The position numbers and the translations under genes were made by a program. DNA of 64,000 nt from positions 61,753-125,752 of the forward strand of contig JAFEBA010000063.1 of the NCBI GenBank assembly GCA_018266105.1, read 5' to 3'. Source of the DNA: a bacterium (GTDB lineage Bacteria; Vulcanimicrobiota; Xenobia; Xenobiales; JADMJV01). Positions 50,437 through 59,043 of this stretch are shown here, piece by piece (position 1 is the stretch's first letter; the number at the start of each line of letters is the position of its first letter). The notes under the pieces were generated by a model. That model did no database searches, was not told where the DNA came from, and saw only the letters and a program-made list of their open reading frames with translations.

Positions 50437-51201
50437 ATGCAGATTCAGAGAAACAATCACCAAAACCCCGCGCAGCGTCGCTCCGCCGAGATCGTCCGTG
50501 ATTCGGACTACCGCATTGACGCAGTCGTGAGTGCTGGCAAACGCGATGGATTCGACTCCAAAGGTCGTTTTAGCCAGGGCAGCTCCCATTGCAGCAGCCA
50601 CCTTCTAGCAAACTTTAGCAGCGCATACCAACGGAAAGTAAAGATCGACCCCGAGACCAGGGACGTTCAGTCCTTCTTCGAGCAAATGCAAGGGGGACGT
50701 CGGTCCTTCTTTGTGGGAGACCAGAGCAGCCTCGAGCGCCACACCATGAAGAGCACGGGCGACGGGAAAATCTACGAGCGAACAGTTCGCGAGTTTTCAG
50801 AAGAGAAGTGCGAGAGCTATACGGAGAAGGTCAAAGTTCACACCGACGGCCAAACGGAATACAGGCGCCGTGACCACTTTGACGGTAAAGTCGAGCGCTT
50901 TTTACGCGCGAACCCGAGCATCCGCATTCTGGGCGGTCAGGCAACGGGAGGGGCGATCGGCGCCGGGCTGGGCACGGCGGTGGCGATGTACGCCGGGGCC
51001 TCCCCCTACCTGGGAGTCGCCGCCGGGGCCTGCGTGGGGGCTACTTTTGGAGGCGGCCTGGCTTCCAAGAAGCCGGCCGATTCCAGGGGAGGCCTGCTGG
51101 AGCTGGCCGCCTACCTTCCGGCCCAACTGATTCAGCTCGCGGCCGGCCTGGGCACGGCCGGAGTTTTCTTGGGCTGCCTGATCATCGGCTGCGGCCACTA
51201 G
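50437..51201 (+). CDS. orphan protein with C-terminal glycine-zipper membrane segments
   Basis: 254 residues from the ATG at 50437, where the leader MQIQRNNHQNPAQRRSAEIV begins; an upstream start would add a Cys/Leu-rich stretch from the intergenic region. Residues 20-165 are charged and soluble, with no recognised family. The C terminus holds two hydrophobic, Gly/Ala-rich helices (GGAIGAGLGTAVAMYAG; LGVAAGACVGATFGGG) and a third (LIQLAAGLGTAGVFLGCLII). Glycine-zipper repeats of this type insert into membranes and occur in some pore-forming or surface proteins. There is no signal peptide. The role is unknown. Confidence 0.7.
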   Translation: MQIQRNNHQNPAQRRSAEIVRDSDYRIDAVVSAGKRDGFDSKGRFSQGSSHCSSHLLANFSSAYQRKVKIDPETRDVQSFFEQMQGGRRSFFVGDQSSLERHTMKSTGDGKIYERTVREFSEEKCESYTEKVKVHTDGQTEYRRRDHFDGKVERFLRANPSIRILGGQATGGAIGAGLGTAVAMYAGASPYLGVAAGACVGATFGGGLASKKPADSRGGLLELAAYLPAQLIQLAAGLGTAGVFLGCLIIGCGH

Positions 51202-51326
51202 GAGCGACTGACAATTTCCGGTGGGCGCAATCGGTTCCAATCATCTGACGAATTTGTCACCGCTTGATGCCAGTTTCGTAACTTAGGTCTAATGACTCGG
51301 CAATAAATGTTTGTTAAGCTGCGCTT

Positions 51327-51797
51327 ATGAAGAAGACCCTCTTGGCCATTGTTCTCCTCACCGGTTCCGTGTGGGCGGCCCCGGAAGGCAATGTTTATCA
51401 CACCATCGCCGACCCCACCTGGCATGTCAGCAAAATCGGGACGCGCTGGGTCATCGAGGACTCCCGGGGCTTCTTTGTCGGCTATTATGTGCCACTGCCC
51501 GCTCCTCAGGTTGCCGCCAGCCCCAAGCCTGTGGCTCCAACTCCACCGACGGCCTCAACAACCAACAACGCCAGCAGTTCAGGTGGATCTTACTATAACA
51601 GCGCCGCTTACCGGAACTACAACAACGGTTACGGAAATAACGGCTTTTATGGAAACTATGGCTACGGGAATTACGGCTACGGGTATGGTAGCCCCTACCA
51701 CTACAACCCGAACTGCCAGAACATTCCGCCCGCCCCTCCGGCGCCCAAACCCGATCCCAACGCTGGCCGAGGCCGGGCTATGGTGCCCACCAACTAA
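51327..51797 (+). CDS. small exported Tyr/Gly/Asn-rich protein
   Basis: 156 residues with a signal peptide (MKKTLLAIVLLTGSVWA, then APEG). Residues 20-55 form a short folded segment (YHTIADPTWHVSKIGTRWVI). A Pro/Thr linker and a Tyr/Gly/Asn repeat region follow (about residues 90-125, including GNYGYGNYGYGYG), and then a Pro-rich end. Such Tyr/Gly repeats occur in cell-surface and adhesive proteins. No ribosome site is obvious right before the ATG. Function unknown. Confidence 0.72.
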   Translation: MKKTLLAIVLLTGSVWAAPEGNVYHTIADPTWHVSKIGTRWVIEDSRGFFVGYYVPLPAPQVAASPKPVAPTPPTASTTNNASSSGGSYYNSAAYRNYNNGYGNNGFYGNYGYGNYGYGYGSPYHYNPNCQNIPPAPPAPKPDPNAGRGRAMVPTN

Positions 51798-51827
51798 TTC
51801 CAAACACCCTGTTCAGGAGGCGAACCT

Positions 51828-51884
51828 ATGAGCCGTAAGTCTCCAGCGGATGGGAACCAACGGAGCCGCGCGCCTGAAGTTTGA
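51828..51884 (+). CDS. possible 18-residue micro-ORF
   Basis: AGGAGG stands seven bases before an ATG that opens an 18-codon ORF (MSRKSPADGNQRSRAPEV). The ribosome site is strong, but the ORF is too short to judge. It lies in the gap after the Tyr/Gly-rich gene and may be a leader, a micro-protein or chance. Confidence 0.2.
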   Translation: MSRKSPADGNQRSRAPEV

Positions 51885-51922
51885 TTGTCATTGGGGGCGC
51901 AGCACGCGGCGGAGGCCAGTTC

Positions 51923-53155
51923 TTAGCGAGAGCCGATTTTGTGTTTGATGACGGGCTTCTGCTCGTGCGTGGGGTGGCTCTTCTTCAGTTCTGACCCAGC
52001 CACCAGGGCCGCTCCCCGACTCGTGCCTTTTATACCCATGGCCTTGAAGGCACCCTGGGCCTGCAGTTGCTCCACAGCCTGACGGCTGGTGGAGAAAATA
52101 TCGCAGCGAAAGGGCTCCGCGTTCAACAGGTCAGCCGCGTCATCCATAAACACGCGGCAAACGATTCGGCACTTGTGATTTAAACCGCGTACCCGGTCGA
52201 CCGTGGCCATCGCCTGACTGAAATCATCTTCGGTGAACAGGACCAGTTCGGTATCCACCACGCCGGCCTGCTCCAGCACTCGATCGTCATTAAAGCGGCC
52301 CACAATGTAGTGACTCTTGTCCAAAATGTCGTTCACGTCCGAATCGTGCGCCGCCACCACTGAAAAATCGTGTTCTAATTCCTGCAGAATCGGAATCATG
52401 CGCCGCCCCAGTTGCCCTCCGCCCACCAGCACACATTTGACCACTTTGTTCCGGGTCAGATAATCGTGCAAAAAGTGCGAAGCCACCCGGCTGGTTGAGA
52501 CCACCGTGGCGTTGTAGCGCCGAGCCAGAACCTCGCCGATATCATCATCAGCACAGCGAGCCACCAGATCGCAGTGCGGGTTCCGCTGGCGCACCAGGCT
52601 ACAGATCACGGCGGCGCTTTCCAGATGGTCGCTACAAATCATAATAAATTTGGCGTCAGCCACGTTGACCGAGTCCAGATCGGCCGGGGTGCGACCGGTG
52701 CCCACCAGGCAAGGATAGCCATCTCGAATCAGCTGTTCCAGATTGGCCGGGTCGGGATCGACCACCGTGACCGGCACATCGTGGTCTACGAACAACTGCC
52801 AGGTTCGTCTGCCGAGGTTGGAAAAGTGGAATATAATGGCGTGTTGGCGCAACTCTTCGGCCATCACGCGGCAGGTCGCCTCAGGCCGAACCTGACGCTG
52901 CATATCCACCAGAATCACTGAAATGACCAGTCCGAAGACCACAAAATCAGTCATGCTGGCGTAGAAGAAGCCGAAATGAGAGTGATCATCCTGGAAAAAG
53001 AAGATGATTTGCAAAGCTTCCAATGCGGGATGTCCGGTCCCCACCAGAATCAAGAAAGAGACCGCCAGCCAGGCCATCAAAAACCTCAGAAGCCAGCGAT
53101 TCTGACGATAGAGCAGTCGCAGCTGAATGGAACGGCGACTCTGTTTCCAGCCCAT
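51923..53155 (-). CDS. RCK (TrkA-N) membrane protein without a recognisable pore filter
   Basis: 410 residues. Two membrane helices (about 24-42, LMAWLAVSFLILVG, and 72-90, FVVFGLVISVILVD) are followed by two RCK/Rossmann units: AIIFHFSNLGRRTWQLFV to about 245, and VVKCVLVGGGQLGRRMIPIL to about 375. This is the layout of a two-TM potassium channel. However, the loop between the helices (HPALEALQIIFFFQDDHSHFG) has no TVGYG-like filter. The first nucleotide loop is FSNLGRR in place of GxGxxG, whereas the second is GGGQLGRR. It may be a regulatory or non-conducting relative. The ATG overlaps the stop of the upstream phosphodiesterase gene by one base. Confidence 0.8.
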   Translation of the reverse strand: MGWKQSRRSIQLRLLYRQNRWLLRFLMAWLAVSFLILVGTGHPALEALQIIFFFQDDHSHFGFFYASMTDFVVFGLVISVILVDMQRQVRPEATCRVMAEELRQHAIIFHFSNLGRRTWQLFVDHDVPVTVVDPDPANLEQLIRDGYPCLVGTGRTPADLDSVNVADAKFIMICSDHLESAAVICSLVRQRNPHCDLVARCADDDIGEVLARRYNATVVSTSRVASHFLHDYLTRNKVVKCVLVGGGQLGRRMIPILQELEHDFSVVAAHDSDVNDILDKSHYIVGRFNDDRVLEQAGVVDTELVLFTEDDFSQAMATVDRVRGLNHKCRIVCRVFMDDAADLLNAEPFRCDIFSTSRQAVEQLQAQGAFKAMGIKGTSRGAALVAGSELKKSHPTHEQKPVIKHKIGSR

Positions 53156-54171
53156 TAGAACTCCAATCTCCGGCCCTGTTCAGGAAAGAGAAAGACAATT
53201 CCAAGGTCGTTGCGGGCCTTCAGTTGCTCCTGAACCAGCTCTCTTGGCTGCCTGCCCTTCTCTAAAGAAGGCTTGATATGAGTCACGGCGATCTTCAGGC
53301 CCGCCAGAGCCCGTTGGGGATTTTTCGGGTCCACGCTCTGGGCCAGCCGGTGAAGCTCTTTCATCATCCATTCGGGCGTAAGGTGTCCAAAGAGCAGGCC
53401 GGGTTCCCGCCCATCGGGATAGGAAGACTCCAGCAGAATACCGCGCAGGCGGCCTTCCCGAATCAAAGGCGCGACCGCCGCCCAAAGCCTTTCCAGACAC
53501 TGACTCCGCTCCACCTCATCTGGGCCGGTATCCCCGCAGTAAAGCAAATACTGATCTCCGCCCCGCACCAGGAAAGCGCTGGAGGGATAATGATTGGAGT
53601 GGCTCAGGGTGAAGGCCTGGACTTCCAGGTCCGTGCCCTGGATGGGCTGACGATTGCCTTCGCTGAGCCGCTGATAACGGTACTGATTCAGCGGCCGCTC
53701 GCCTTCACTGCCGAAGTTGGGCCAGGTCTTCCAATTGAAAAGATGGTCTCGCAAGTCGTCGATGGTCGGGTCCAAGCCCAGCAGAGGCTTGGAAGTATCG
53801 TCGGTGGAGTCAATCACCAGACCACTGACATGATCGATGTGGGCGTGACTGACCAGGTAGGCCTTGATGCCCTGGCGCAGCACCCAACCTTCGTGACTTT
53901 GATTGCTTCCCCGTTCAGGCTGACAGTCGTTCAAACTACCGCGCGCAACCGCCTGACGCAGACCGCCCAGCACAGTGCCCGCGTCCAGGGCCACGTAGGC
54001 GCCGCTACCCGGGCGAGTGAGCAGATAACAGGATAGATTACCTTCGGCCAGGCCTCCCTCGCAGCCCAGGGTGACCACACTGAAAGCCGGACCCCGGGCG
54101 CCGCAAGAGGCAAAGCCTCCCATCACCAGACCTGCGAACAGACACCAGCGAGAAAGTGAGTTTTTCAGCAT
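53155..54171 (-). CDS. class II cyclic-nucleotide phosphodiesterase, lipoprotein
   Basis: 338 residues. The leader MLKNSLSRWCLFAGLVMGGF ends in the lipobox FASC, so the protein is probably a lipid-anchored periplasmic or surface lipoprotein. The body matches the class II cAMP phosphodiesterase family (fold of metallo-beta-lactamases): VTLGCEGGLAEGNLSCYLL, the zinc motif VSHAHIDHVSGL, YCGDTGPDEV, GILLESSYPDG and a late VTHIKP. Known members (such as periplasmic CpdP) hydrolyse cAMP, in some cases outside the cytoplasm. It lies at the end of a minus-strand cluster and directly before the RCK gene, with which it is presumably cotranscribed. Confidence 0.88.
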   Translation of the reverse strand: MLKNSLSRWCLFAGLVMGGFASCGARGPAFSVVTLGCEGGLAEGNLSCYLLTRPGSGAYVALDAGTVLGGLRQAVARGSLNDCQPERGSNQSHEGWVLRQGIKAYLVSHAHIDHVSGLVIDSTDDTSKPLLGLDPTIDDLRDHLFNWKTWPNFGSEGERPLNQYRYQRLSEGNRQPIQGTDLEVQAFTLSHSNHYPSSAFLVRGGDQYLLYCGDTGPDEVERSQCLERLWAAVAPLIREGRLRGILLESSYPDGREPGLLFGHLTPEWMMKELHRLAQSVDPKNPQRALAGLKIAVTHIKPSLEKGRQPRELVQEQLKARNDLGIVFLFPEQGRRLEF

Positions 54172-54185
54172 GACAGCCCCCCAGT

Positions 54186-55169
54186 TTATTCGTAAGTCAG
54201 GACGACCTGTAGTACATCGGCCGGTTCGCGGTCCAGCAAATCATAGGCTTCAGCCGCTGCTGAGGCCGGAAAGCGATGACTGATCAAGCGTTGCGGACGC
54301 ACCGAATCAAGCAGACTTGTGGCAACCAGCATTCGACGCTCCCTGGTCCAGGCTCCCGAGAGGGGCGGGTCAATGGTGGAGACCTGGGAACTGAGAATGT
54401 GGATCCGGCTGCGGTGAAAGCTACCACCCAGTTCGACCTCGGCCCGCTTGCTGCCGTACCACGATCCGATCACGACTCGACCAGAAAAGCCGGTGGCCTG
54501 AATGGCCTGGGTCAGAGTGCCGGGCTGGCCGCTCAACTCATAGGTCAGATCGCAGTTTCGCAACTCTTCGGCATCGGCCGGATCCAGACTGTGCTGAGCT
54601 CCCCACTCCCGCGAAATGTGCCGGCGGGCTTCGATGGGATCACAAGTCACCAGCTCACCCAGCGGAAAATGTCGCAGCAAGGCCAGAGTCAGCAATCCCA
54701 GGGCGCCCTGGCCGAAAATCGCCACCCTTTCACCAATCATCGGCCGACCGTCCTGGAGCAGATTGACCGCCGACTCCAGCAAGGGCAAGAAGACTCCGCT
54801 CTCCGGCTCAACTCCCTCGGGCAGCAAGGTCAAATCGCGGGGATTGGCCAAAAAATGACTCTCGTGAGGATGGCAGGCGAAAACGCGCTTACCCTTCCAG
54901 GTGCTGGATACGCCGGCACCGGTTTCGAGCACACGACCAACCATGGCGTAGCCAAACTTCGTGGGGAACCCAAAAATCGAGTCCGCCTGAGAGCCCATCT
55001 CCTGGGTCATTTGACCGCGATAGACCAGCAGCTCGGAGCCCGCGCTGATAGCCGACATCTCGGCTTGAACCAGCACCTGTCCGGCTCCGGGCTCGACCAT
55101 CGCGTCGCTGTGAATTTCAATCGCCCGGGGGGATGCAAAGACCACTGACTTCCGAGTCAGGTTTGTCAC
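54186..55169 (-). CDS. zinc-type alcohol dehydrogenase-like oxidoreductase (MDR)
   Basis: 327 residues. N-terminal GroES-like domain (VEPGAGQVLVQAEMSAISAG, then FGYAMVGRVLETGAGV) and Rossmann domain (GERVAIFGQGALGLLTLALL, TCDPIEARRHISREWGA). It carries HPHESHF, which could hold metal. The usual structural zinc Cys cluster is absent, so it belongs to the group of MDR proteins with reduced metal sites, related to bacteriochlorophyllide or sorbitol-type dehydrogenase-like proteins. It probably uses NAD(P). It lies nine bases after the acyl-CoA dehydrogenase-like gene, suggesting a joint pathway. Substrate unknown. Confidence 0.83.
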   Translation of the reverse strand: MTNLTRKSVVFASPRAIEIHSDAMVEPGAGQVLVQAEMSAISAGSELLVYRGQMTQEMGSQADSIFGFPTKFGYAMVGRVLETGAGVSSTWKGKRVFACHPHESHFLANPRDLTLLPEGVEPESGVFLPLLESAVNLLQDGRPMIGERVAIFGQGALGLLTLALLRHFPLGELVTCDPIEARRHISREWGAQHSLDPADAEELRNCDLTYELSGQPGTLTQAIQATGFSGRVVIGSWYGSKRAEVELGGSFHRSRIHILSSQVSTIDPPLSGAWTRERRMLVATSLLDSVRPQRLISHRFPASAAAEAYDLLDREPADVLQVVLTYE

Positions 55170-55178
55170 CCCGGGATC

Positions 55179-56195
55179 TTAGACCAAGGCACCGCTCCAA
55201 TCCTGCATCACCAGCTTTTCCAAAGCCACCTCTCGAAGCGGACCGTTGAGTTGAGTCAAAAAGTAAAAGGACGACTCGCGCAGCAGCCGGTTCGCCGGAT
55301 GAGCCAGCTGGTTGGCCTGTCCGCCGACACTTACGACCGCTGCCTGAGCCGCGCGCAAAGCCAGCAGATTGGCCTCTGCGCGAATCTCCAGCGCTTCCTG
55401 GGGTTGCTCTGACCAGGCCAAAGCTTTGGCGCGAAGTTGCTGAGCTCGTTGCTGCAGGTGTTGACGCAGGCTCTTGGCCTGAATAAAACGGCAGGCCTCG
55501 CGTACCAATCCCAGGGGCAGAGCCGTATAACCTAACTGAGACCGGAAATCCCTCAGAGCCATCTCTTCCAATGTCTGAGTCAAAACCAGGGCTCGCCGTG
55601 GCACAAACAGGTCATGCATTCGCAAGGCCACCGTGGACGAGGCCTGAATCGCCGACAATTCAGGCAAAGCAACCCCCTCCAGTTGCTCCAGGGGCACCAG
55701 CACGTAGATATCCTGGCCATGTTCATCGCGACCGGCCAGCACCACCTCATCCATCAGGCCCCAACCACTAAACCAGGGCGCTTCCCCGCGAAAAATCCAG
55801 CCCCCCGCAGTGGTATCCACCCGGACGGGTGATTCGGGCCGGCGCAAATGAGCGAAAGCCACACCGCACAGTCTCTCACCATCCAGATGAGATGACGTGA
55901 GCAGCTCGGGATGACCGCGAAGCAAGAACCCCAGCCCCCCTTGATGCTGAGCCTGCACAAAGTGAGTAGAGCCGCAAGCCGCGGCCAGGCTCTCATTGAC
56001 CTCCCAGAGCAATTCGGCGGGAGCCTGATATCCACCCTGAGCCGAGGGCACGGACAGGCGATAAATGCCCGCTCGTCCCAACTCCCGCAGGTGCGACAAA
56101 GGCAAACGGCCGCTGCGGTCTGTCTCCACAGCGGCCGTCCGGAATTGCTCGAGCAGGGGCTGCAATTCAAGCAGCACTCGCTCGGCAGGGTTCAC
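55179..56195 (-). CDS. acyl-CoA dehydrogenase-like flavoprotein
   Basis: 338 residues, slightly shorter than typical acyl-CoA dehydrogenases (about 380). The helical N-terminal domain is visible (LSHLRELGRAGIYRLSVPSA, PAELLWEVNESLAAACGSTH), then the beta domain (LCGVAFAHLRRPESPVRV, GWIFRGEAPWFSGWG) and the C-terminal helical bundle. The beta-domain sequence with APWFSGWG is typical of the group that includes hydroxylases and dibenzothiophene-desulfurase-like flavoproteins. The catalytic Glu cannot be placed by eye. GTG start, one base after the stop of the preceding gene. It is adjacent to the MDR dehydrogenase gene. Confidence 0.8.
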   Translation of the reverse strand: MNPAERVLLELQPLLEQFRTAAVETDRSGRLPLSHLRELGRAGIYRLSVPSAQGGYQAPAELLWEVNESLAAACGSTHFVQAQHQGGLGFLLRGHPELLTSSHLDGERLCGVAFAHLRRPESPVRVDTTAGGWIFRGEAPWFSGWGLMDEVVLAGRDEHGQDIYVLVPLEQLEGVALPELSAIQASSTVALRMHDLFVPRRALVLTQTLEEMALRDFRSQLGYTALPLGLVREACRFIQAKSLRQHLQQRAQQLRAKALAWSEQPQEALEIRAEANLLALRAAQAAVVSVGGQANQLAHPANRLLRESSFYFLTQLNGPLREVALEKLVMQDWSGALV

Positions 56196-56196
56196 T

Positions 56197-57054
56197 TTAC
56201 ACCATCAAGAGAGCCGGAGGGTTGGCCGGCGGCGGGTTCTCCGGGGGTTTGGGGTGGGCCGGGTAGACGACCGGCTGGTCACGCTTGATCAGACCGTGCG
56301 CCGCAAAGTTGTTTGGACACCAGATGGGCACCACGGCTGCCGGGTCGGGCGAGCCATCCGGCTGCGTCTTGGGAATCTGTTGCTGCTCGGGAACCTGCTT
56401 GTTGACGCCATCGATGAGATTGGACAGGCAAGAGTTGTTGATGGCGTCATACATCGAGCTCTGGTGGTCTTTGACAGCTTCGCCCAGGCGGTCGCGCAGC
56501 AGGGCCACCTGCTGGTCGTGATTCAGAAGCAGACGATAGACCTGCAGAGGATCGTGGTCGTTCACGTTGGCCTTCTCCAGCGCGTCCGTCCAGGTACCGA
56601 GCTGGTGAATGGTGGGGTTCTTGGCGTTGGGATCATAGGCTTCGCCCTGATGGAAATGCTGCTCCACCGAGATGGCCAGTCCCGGGTCGGTCTGACCCTG
56701 GCTGTTGGTCACGGGAGCATCTGGCTCAAATTCGAACTTCAACAACGCGTGCCCGGGGGCGCCCATGGGCTGGTCCACGAAGGGCTTGATGCAGAGGAAA
56801 ACGTCCTTGACTTTATTGGGATTGATGAATGCGTCCGAGAACACGCCCTTTTCAATGCATTCGCCATTCGGCTTATTCTCGATATCCCAACGCACGCCGT
56901 CGATATGCAGCAACCCGTCAGGAGTCGAACCCAGGTCGGTGGCGGCGTGCTGGAGAGCCGACCAGGGCTGTTGCGCGGGCGGAGCGGGGGGGTTGGCCGG
57001 GGGGTTGGCCGGGGGCTGATTGGGACGGTTGAAGGTTCTCTGTGTAATCATCAT
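56197..57054 (-). CDS. unknown protein with Pro/Asn-rich ends
   Basis: 285 residues. The leader MMITQRTFNRPNQPPANPPA and the end of the protein (PENPPPANPPALLMV) are both Pro/Asn-rich, while the middle (35-255) is folded-looking. The core has a His in PGHALLKFEFEP and a Cys in AINNSCLSNLIDGVNK, in the manner of NlpC/P60-like or DUF4105-like cysteine peptidases, but a full triad is not evident, so this is only a hint. No signal peptide. A hairpin whose right arm contains the ribosome site lies immediately upstream. The gene is linked to the next one by a one-base gap. Confidence 0.68.
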   Translation of the reverse strand: MMITQRTFNRPNQPPANPPANPPAPPAQQPWSALQHAATDLGSTPDGLLHIDGVRWDIENKPNGECIEKGVFSDAFINPNKVKDVFLCIKPFVDQPMGAPGHALLKFEFEPDAPVTNSQGQTDPGLAISVEQHFHQGEAYDPNAKNPTIHQLGTWTDALEKANVNDHDPLQVYRLLLNHDQQVALLRDRLGEAVKDHQSSMYDAINNSCLSNLIDGVNKQVPEQQQIPKTQPDGSPDPAAVVPIWCPNNFAAHGLIKRDQPVVYPAHPKPPENPPPANPPALLMV

Positions 57055-57056
57055 AG

Positions 57057-57086
57057 CCCCGTCATCTTAAGCTCAGTCTGACGGGG
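57057..57086 (-). promoter_or_regulatory. hairpin carrying the ribosome site of the next gene
   Basis: On the minus strand CCCCGTCA pairs perfectly with TGACGGGG over a 14-base loop. The second arm contains GGGG just before CTATGATG, the start of the Pro/Asn-rich gene. It could hide the ribosome site. It is not a standard terminator because no T-run follows. Confidence 0.45.
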
Positions 57087-57109
57087 AAAAGATTACCAGG
57101 TTGTGTCCT

Positions 57110-59002
57110 TTAAGACAGCCAGGCCTGGCGCAAAGCCAGCGCCTGGGGCCCGGCTTGGGAAATTTCTTCTAAGAAGGCCTGAGACGCGGGCCGAGAGGCG
57201 ATCTCCAACTCGTGCCAATCCACCAGTCCGGTAAAAGGATCACTGCCCTGTACTTGCAGCCGAATCCGGCTGGCCTCGGCACTGAGCAGCCGGGCCGGTT
57301 GGCCGACAAAAACTCCCGCTCCTTCTTCGGCCGCGGCACTTCCGCTGGTGACGGCCGCGATCTTGAGCTCTCCCTTCTCGTTTCCAGCCAGGGTCAGACC
57401 GAAAGCCGGTAAAGCCAGACTACCGGCTTTGGGAGCGCCTTCGGCCGCCTTCAGGCTGACCTGGGCGCAAGCATCGCTGCTCAAGACCTGGCCGGCCAGC
57501 TGCAACTGTCCGGACGTAAACAGATCGGTTCGTTCCTTCCACTGCATCCCGACCTGGCCAAGAAGGGCCTTGAAATCAAAAGGCTTATGGTTGTGCAGAT
57601 AGTCCTGAAAAAACCGGGATACCCGCCCCCCCTCGGGACCGGCCGTGCTCACAGCCAGCCGCTCCACATCTTCCAGACTCCAGAACTTATCCTGACCTCC
57701 AAACTCGTCCTTCAACTGACGGAAAACCTCAAAAAGCCCCTTTTGCCCGCCGGTCGCGACCTTCAGCTCCAGGTCCAAAAGCGCGCAAGTGACCGCGCCT
57801 TTGTTGTAAAACCCGCTGTTTCCGAGATGGGCATCCAGACTGTTCTCACGGGCGTTACTGGGGTCCTGAGCGTAAGCCGACTCATAGCCACGAAACTGGT
57901 CCTGTAGCATCCTTATGTATTGAGCCTGACTCATCTGGCCGCTTTTGCGCTGCAGCTCCATGGCCGCCCACTCCACACCTCCCTCGCTTAGCCAGAGACC
58001 ATCACTGCAGTGAACATGGGCCAGATCGGCTGAATCAATCCCCTCATGGCGCACAAATTTGGCCAGCAGCTTGTGCATCAATTCATGAGCCATAATGTGG
58101 CGCTCGTGAGCCCGTCCATCCCCGTCGAAGCGACGCTCAATGCCGGCCTGAGCGGCCTTGTGCAGGAGCAACTCATGTCCGTGATAGTGCTCGTAGCCGC
58201 CCGCATTGGGACCTTGACCCCATAGATAATGCTTGGTGACCACGTATTTGTCGTCCTGGGCCTGGAGCTCAGCGGGAAGCACTCGAGCGTCCTGTCGGCG
58301 CTGGCGCGGAAAGTCGCCGAACTCGTGACTGAAAGCAGAGTAGAGCTGACGCAGATCTTCCAGGGATTGCTCGGGCGTCGCGCCGTTCACCTTCAAGCCC
58401 TCCCAGGGCGGAAGGCCGTTCTGATTGACCTGTAAAAGGGTCGATCCCAACCGGGTGGCGACCTGTTGAAATTTACCGGCCAGTAGATTGCAGTCGGCGA
58501 TGTCGTCGTAATTTGAGGCATAGAATCGCTCCGGATGCCCGGGCAGGCTTTCTAAGGTCGAACTCGTCTTCCACTGCTGCAAAGGAATGCCGCTCAACTC
58601 TACCAGACTCGGCTCGTGCTGCCGGCCCTGGACGAACATCAAAGCCGAAGGACCGTTGATGTAGGCGAGATTCTCACTCAAGAAGCTACGTACGTGAGAG
58701 AATTCATCGGCTTTAACCCGATAGCGCAAGGTCACTGGACCGCGCGCCTGAGACTCCACCCTCCAGTGGCCGGCCTCCAGCTTCTCTAGAGCGAGCAGCT
58801 GTCCGTGCCCGTCCACGGCGCTGAGACGATGAATGCGAGCCGGTTGATTGAGACTGTTCGTGGGCGAACCCGGCGAGAGCTGCGGCATGACAAAGTCGAC
58901 TGGCTCGTTGCCCTGACGTTCGACCTGCATTTCCACTTGAATCTGACGAGTCTTGGTGTCGCTCAGGTCCAGGCGATAGCGTATGTGAGAGAGTTGATCC
59001 AT
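57110..59002 (-). CDS. M61 family metallopeptidase (glycyl aminopeptidase-like)
   Basis: 630 residues. The zinc site HELMH lies near residues 303-307 (IMAHELMHKLLAKFV), and the third ligand Glu is in LSEGGVEWAAMEL about 35 residues later. The preceding N-terminal beta-rich half (IRYRLDLSDTKTRQIQVEMQ to about 180) and the later helical part (NKGAVTCALLDLELK) match M61 peptidases. These cleave N-terminal Gly or act in quality control of exported proteins. The C terminus has a degenerate PDZ-like segment (FGLTLAGNEKGELKIAAV). No signal peptide is visible, which is unusual, because many relatives are periplasmic. It is the second gene of the seven-gene cluster. Confidence 0.9.
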   Translation of the reverse strand: MDQLSHIRYRLDLSDTKTRQIQVEMQVERQGNEPVDFVMPQLSPGSPTNSLNQPARIHRLSAVDGHGQLLALEKLEAGHWRVESQARGPVTLRYRVKADEFSHVRSFLSENLAYINGPSALMFVQGRQHEPSLVELSGIPLQQWKTSSTLESLPGHPERFYASNYDDIADCNLLAGKFQQVATRLGSTLLQVNQNGLPPWEGLKVNGATPEQSLEDLRQLYSAFSHEFGDFPRQRRQDARVLPAELQAQDDKYVVTKHYLWGQGPNAGGYEHYHGHELLLHKAAQAGIERRFDGDGRAHERHIMAHELMHKLLAKFVRHEGIDSADLAHVHCSDGLWLSEGGVEWAAMELQRKSGQMSQAQYIRMLQDQFRGYESAYAQDPSNARENSLDAHLGNSGFYNKGAVTCALLDLELKVATGGQKGLFEVFRQLKDEFGGQDKFWSLEDVERLAVSTAGPEGGRVSRFFQDYLHNHKPFDFKALLGQVGMQWKERTDLFTSGQLQLAGQVLSSDACAQVSLKAAEGAPKAGSLALPAFGLTLAGNEKGELKIAAVTSGSAAAEEGAGVFVGQPARLLSAEASRIRLQVQGSDPFTGLVDWHELEIASRPASQAFLEEISQAGPQALALRQAWLS

Positions 59003-59043
59003 CGGGCTCCACTGTAGGGCGCGCCGGTGAAACGAAGCTGAAA

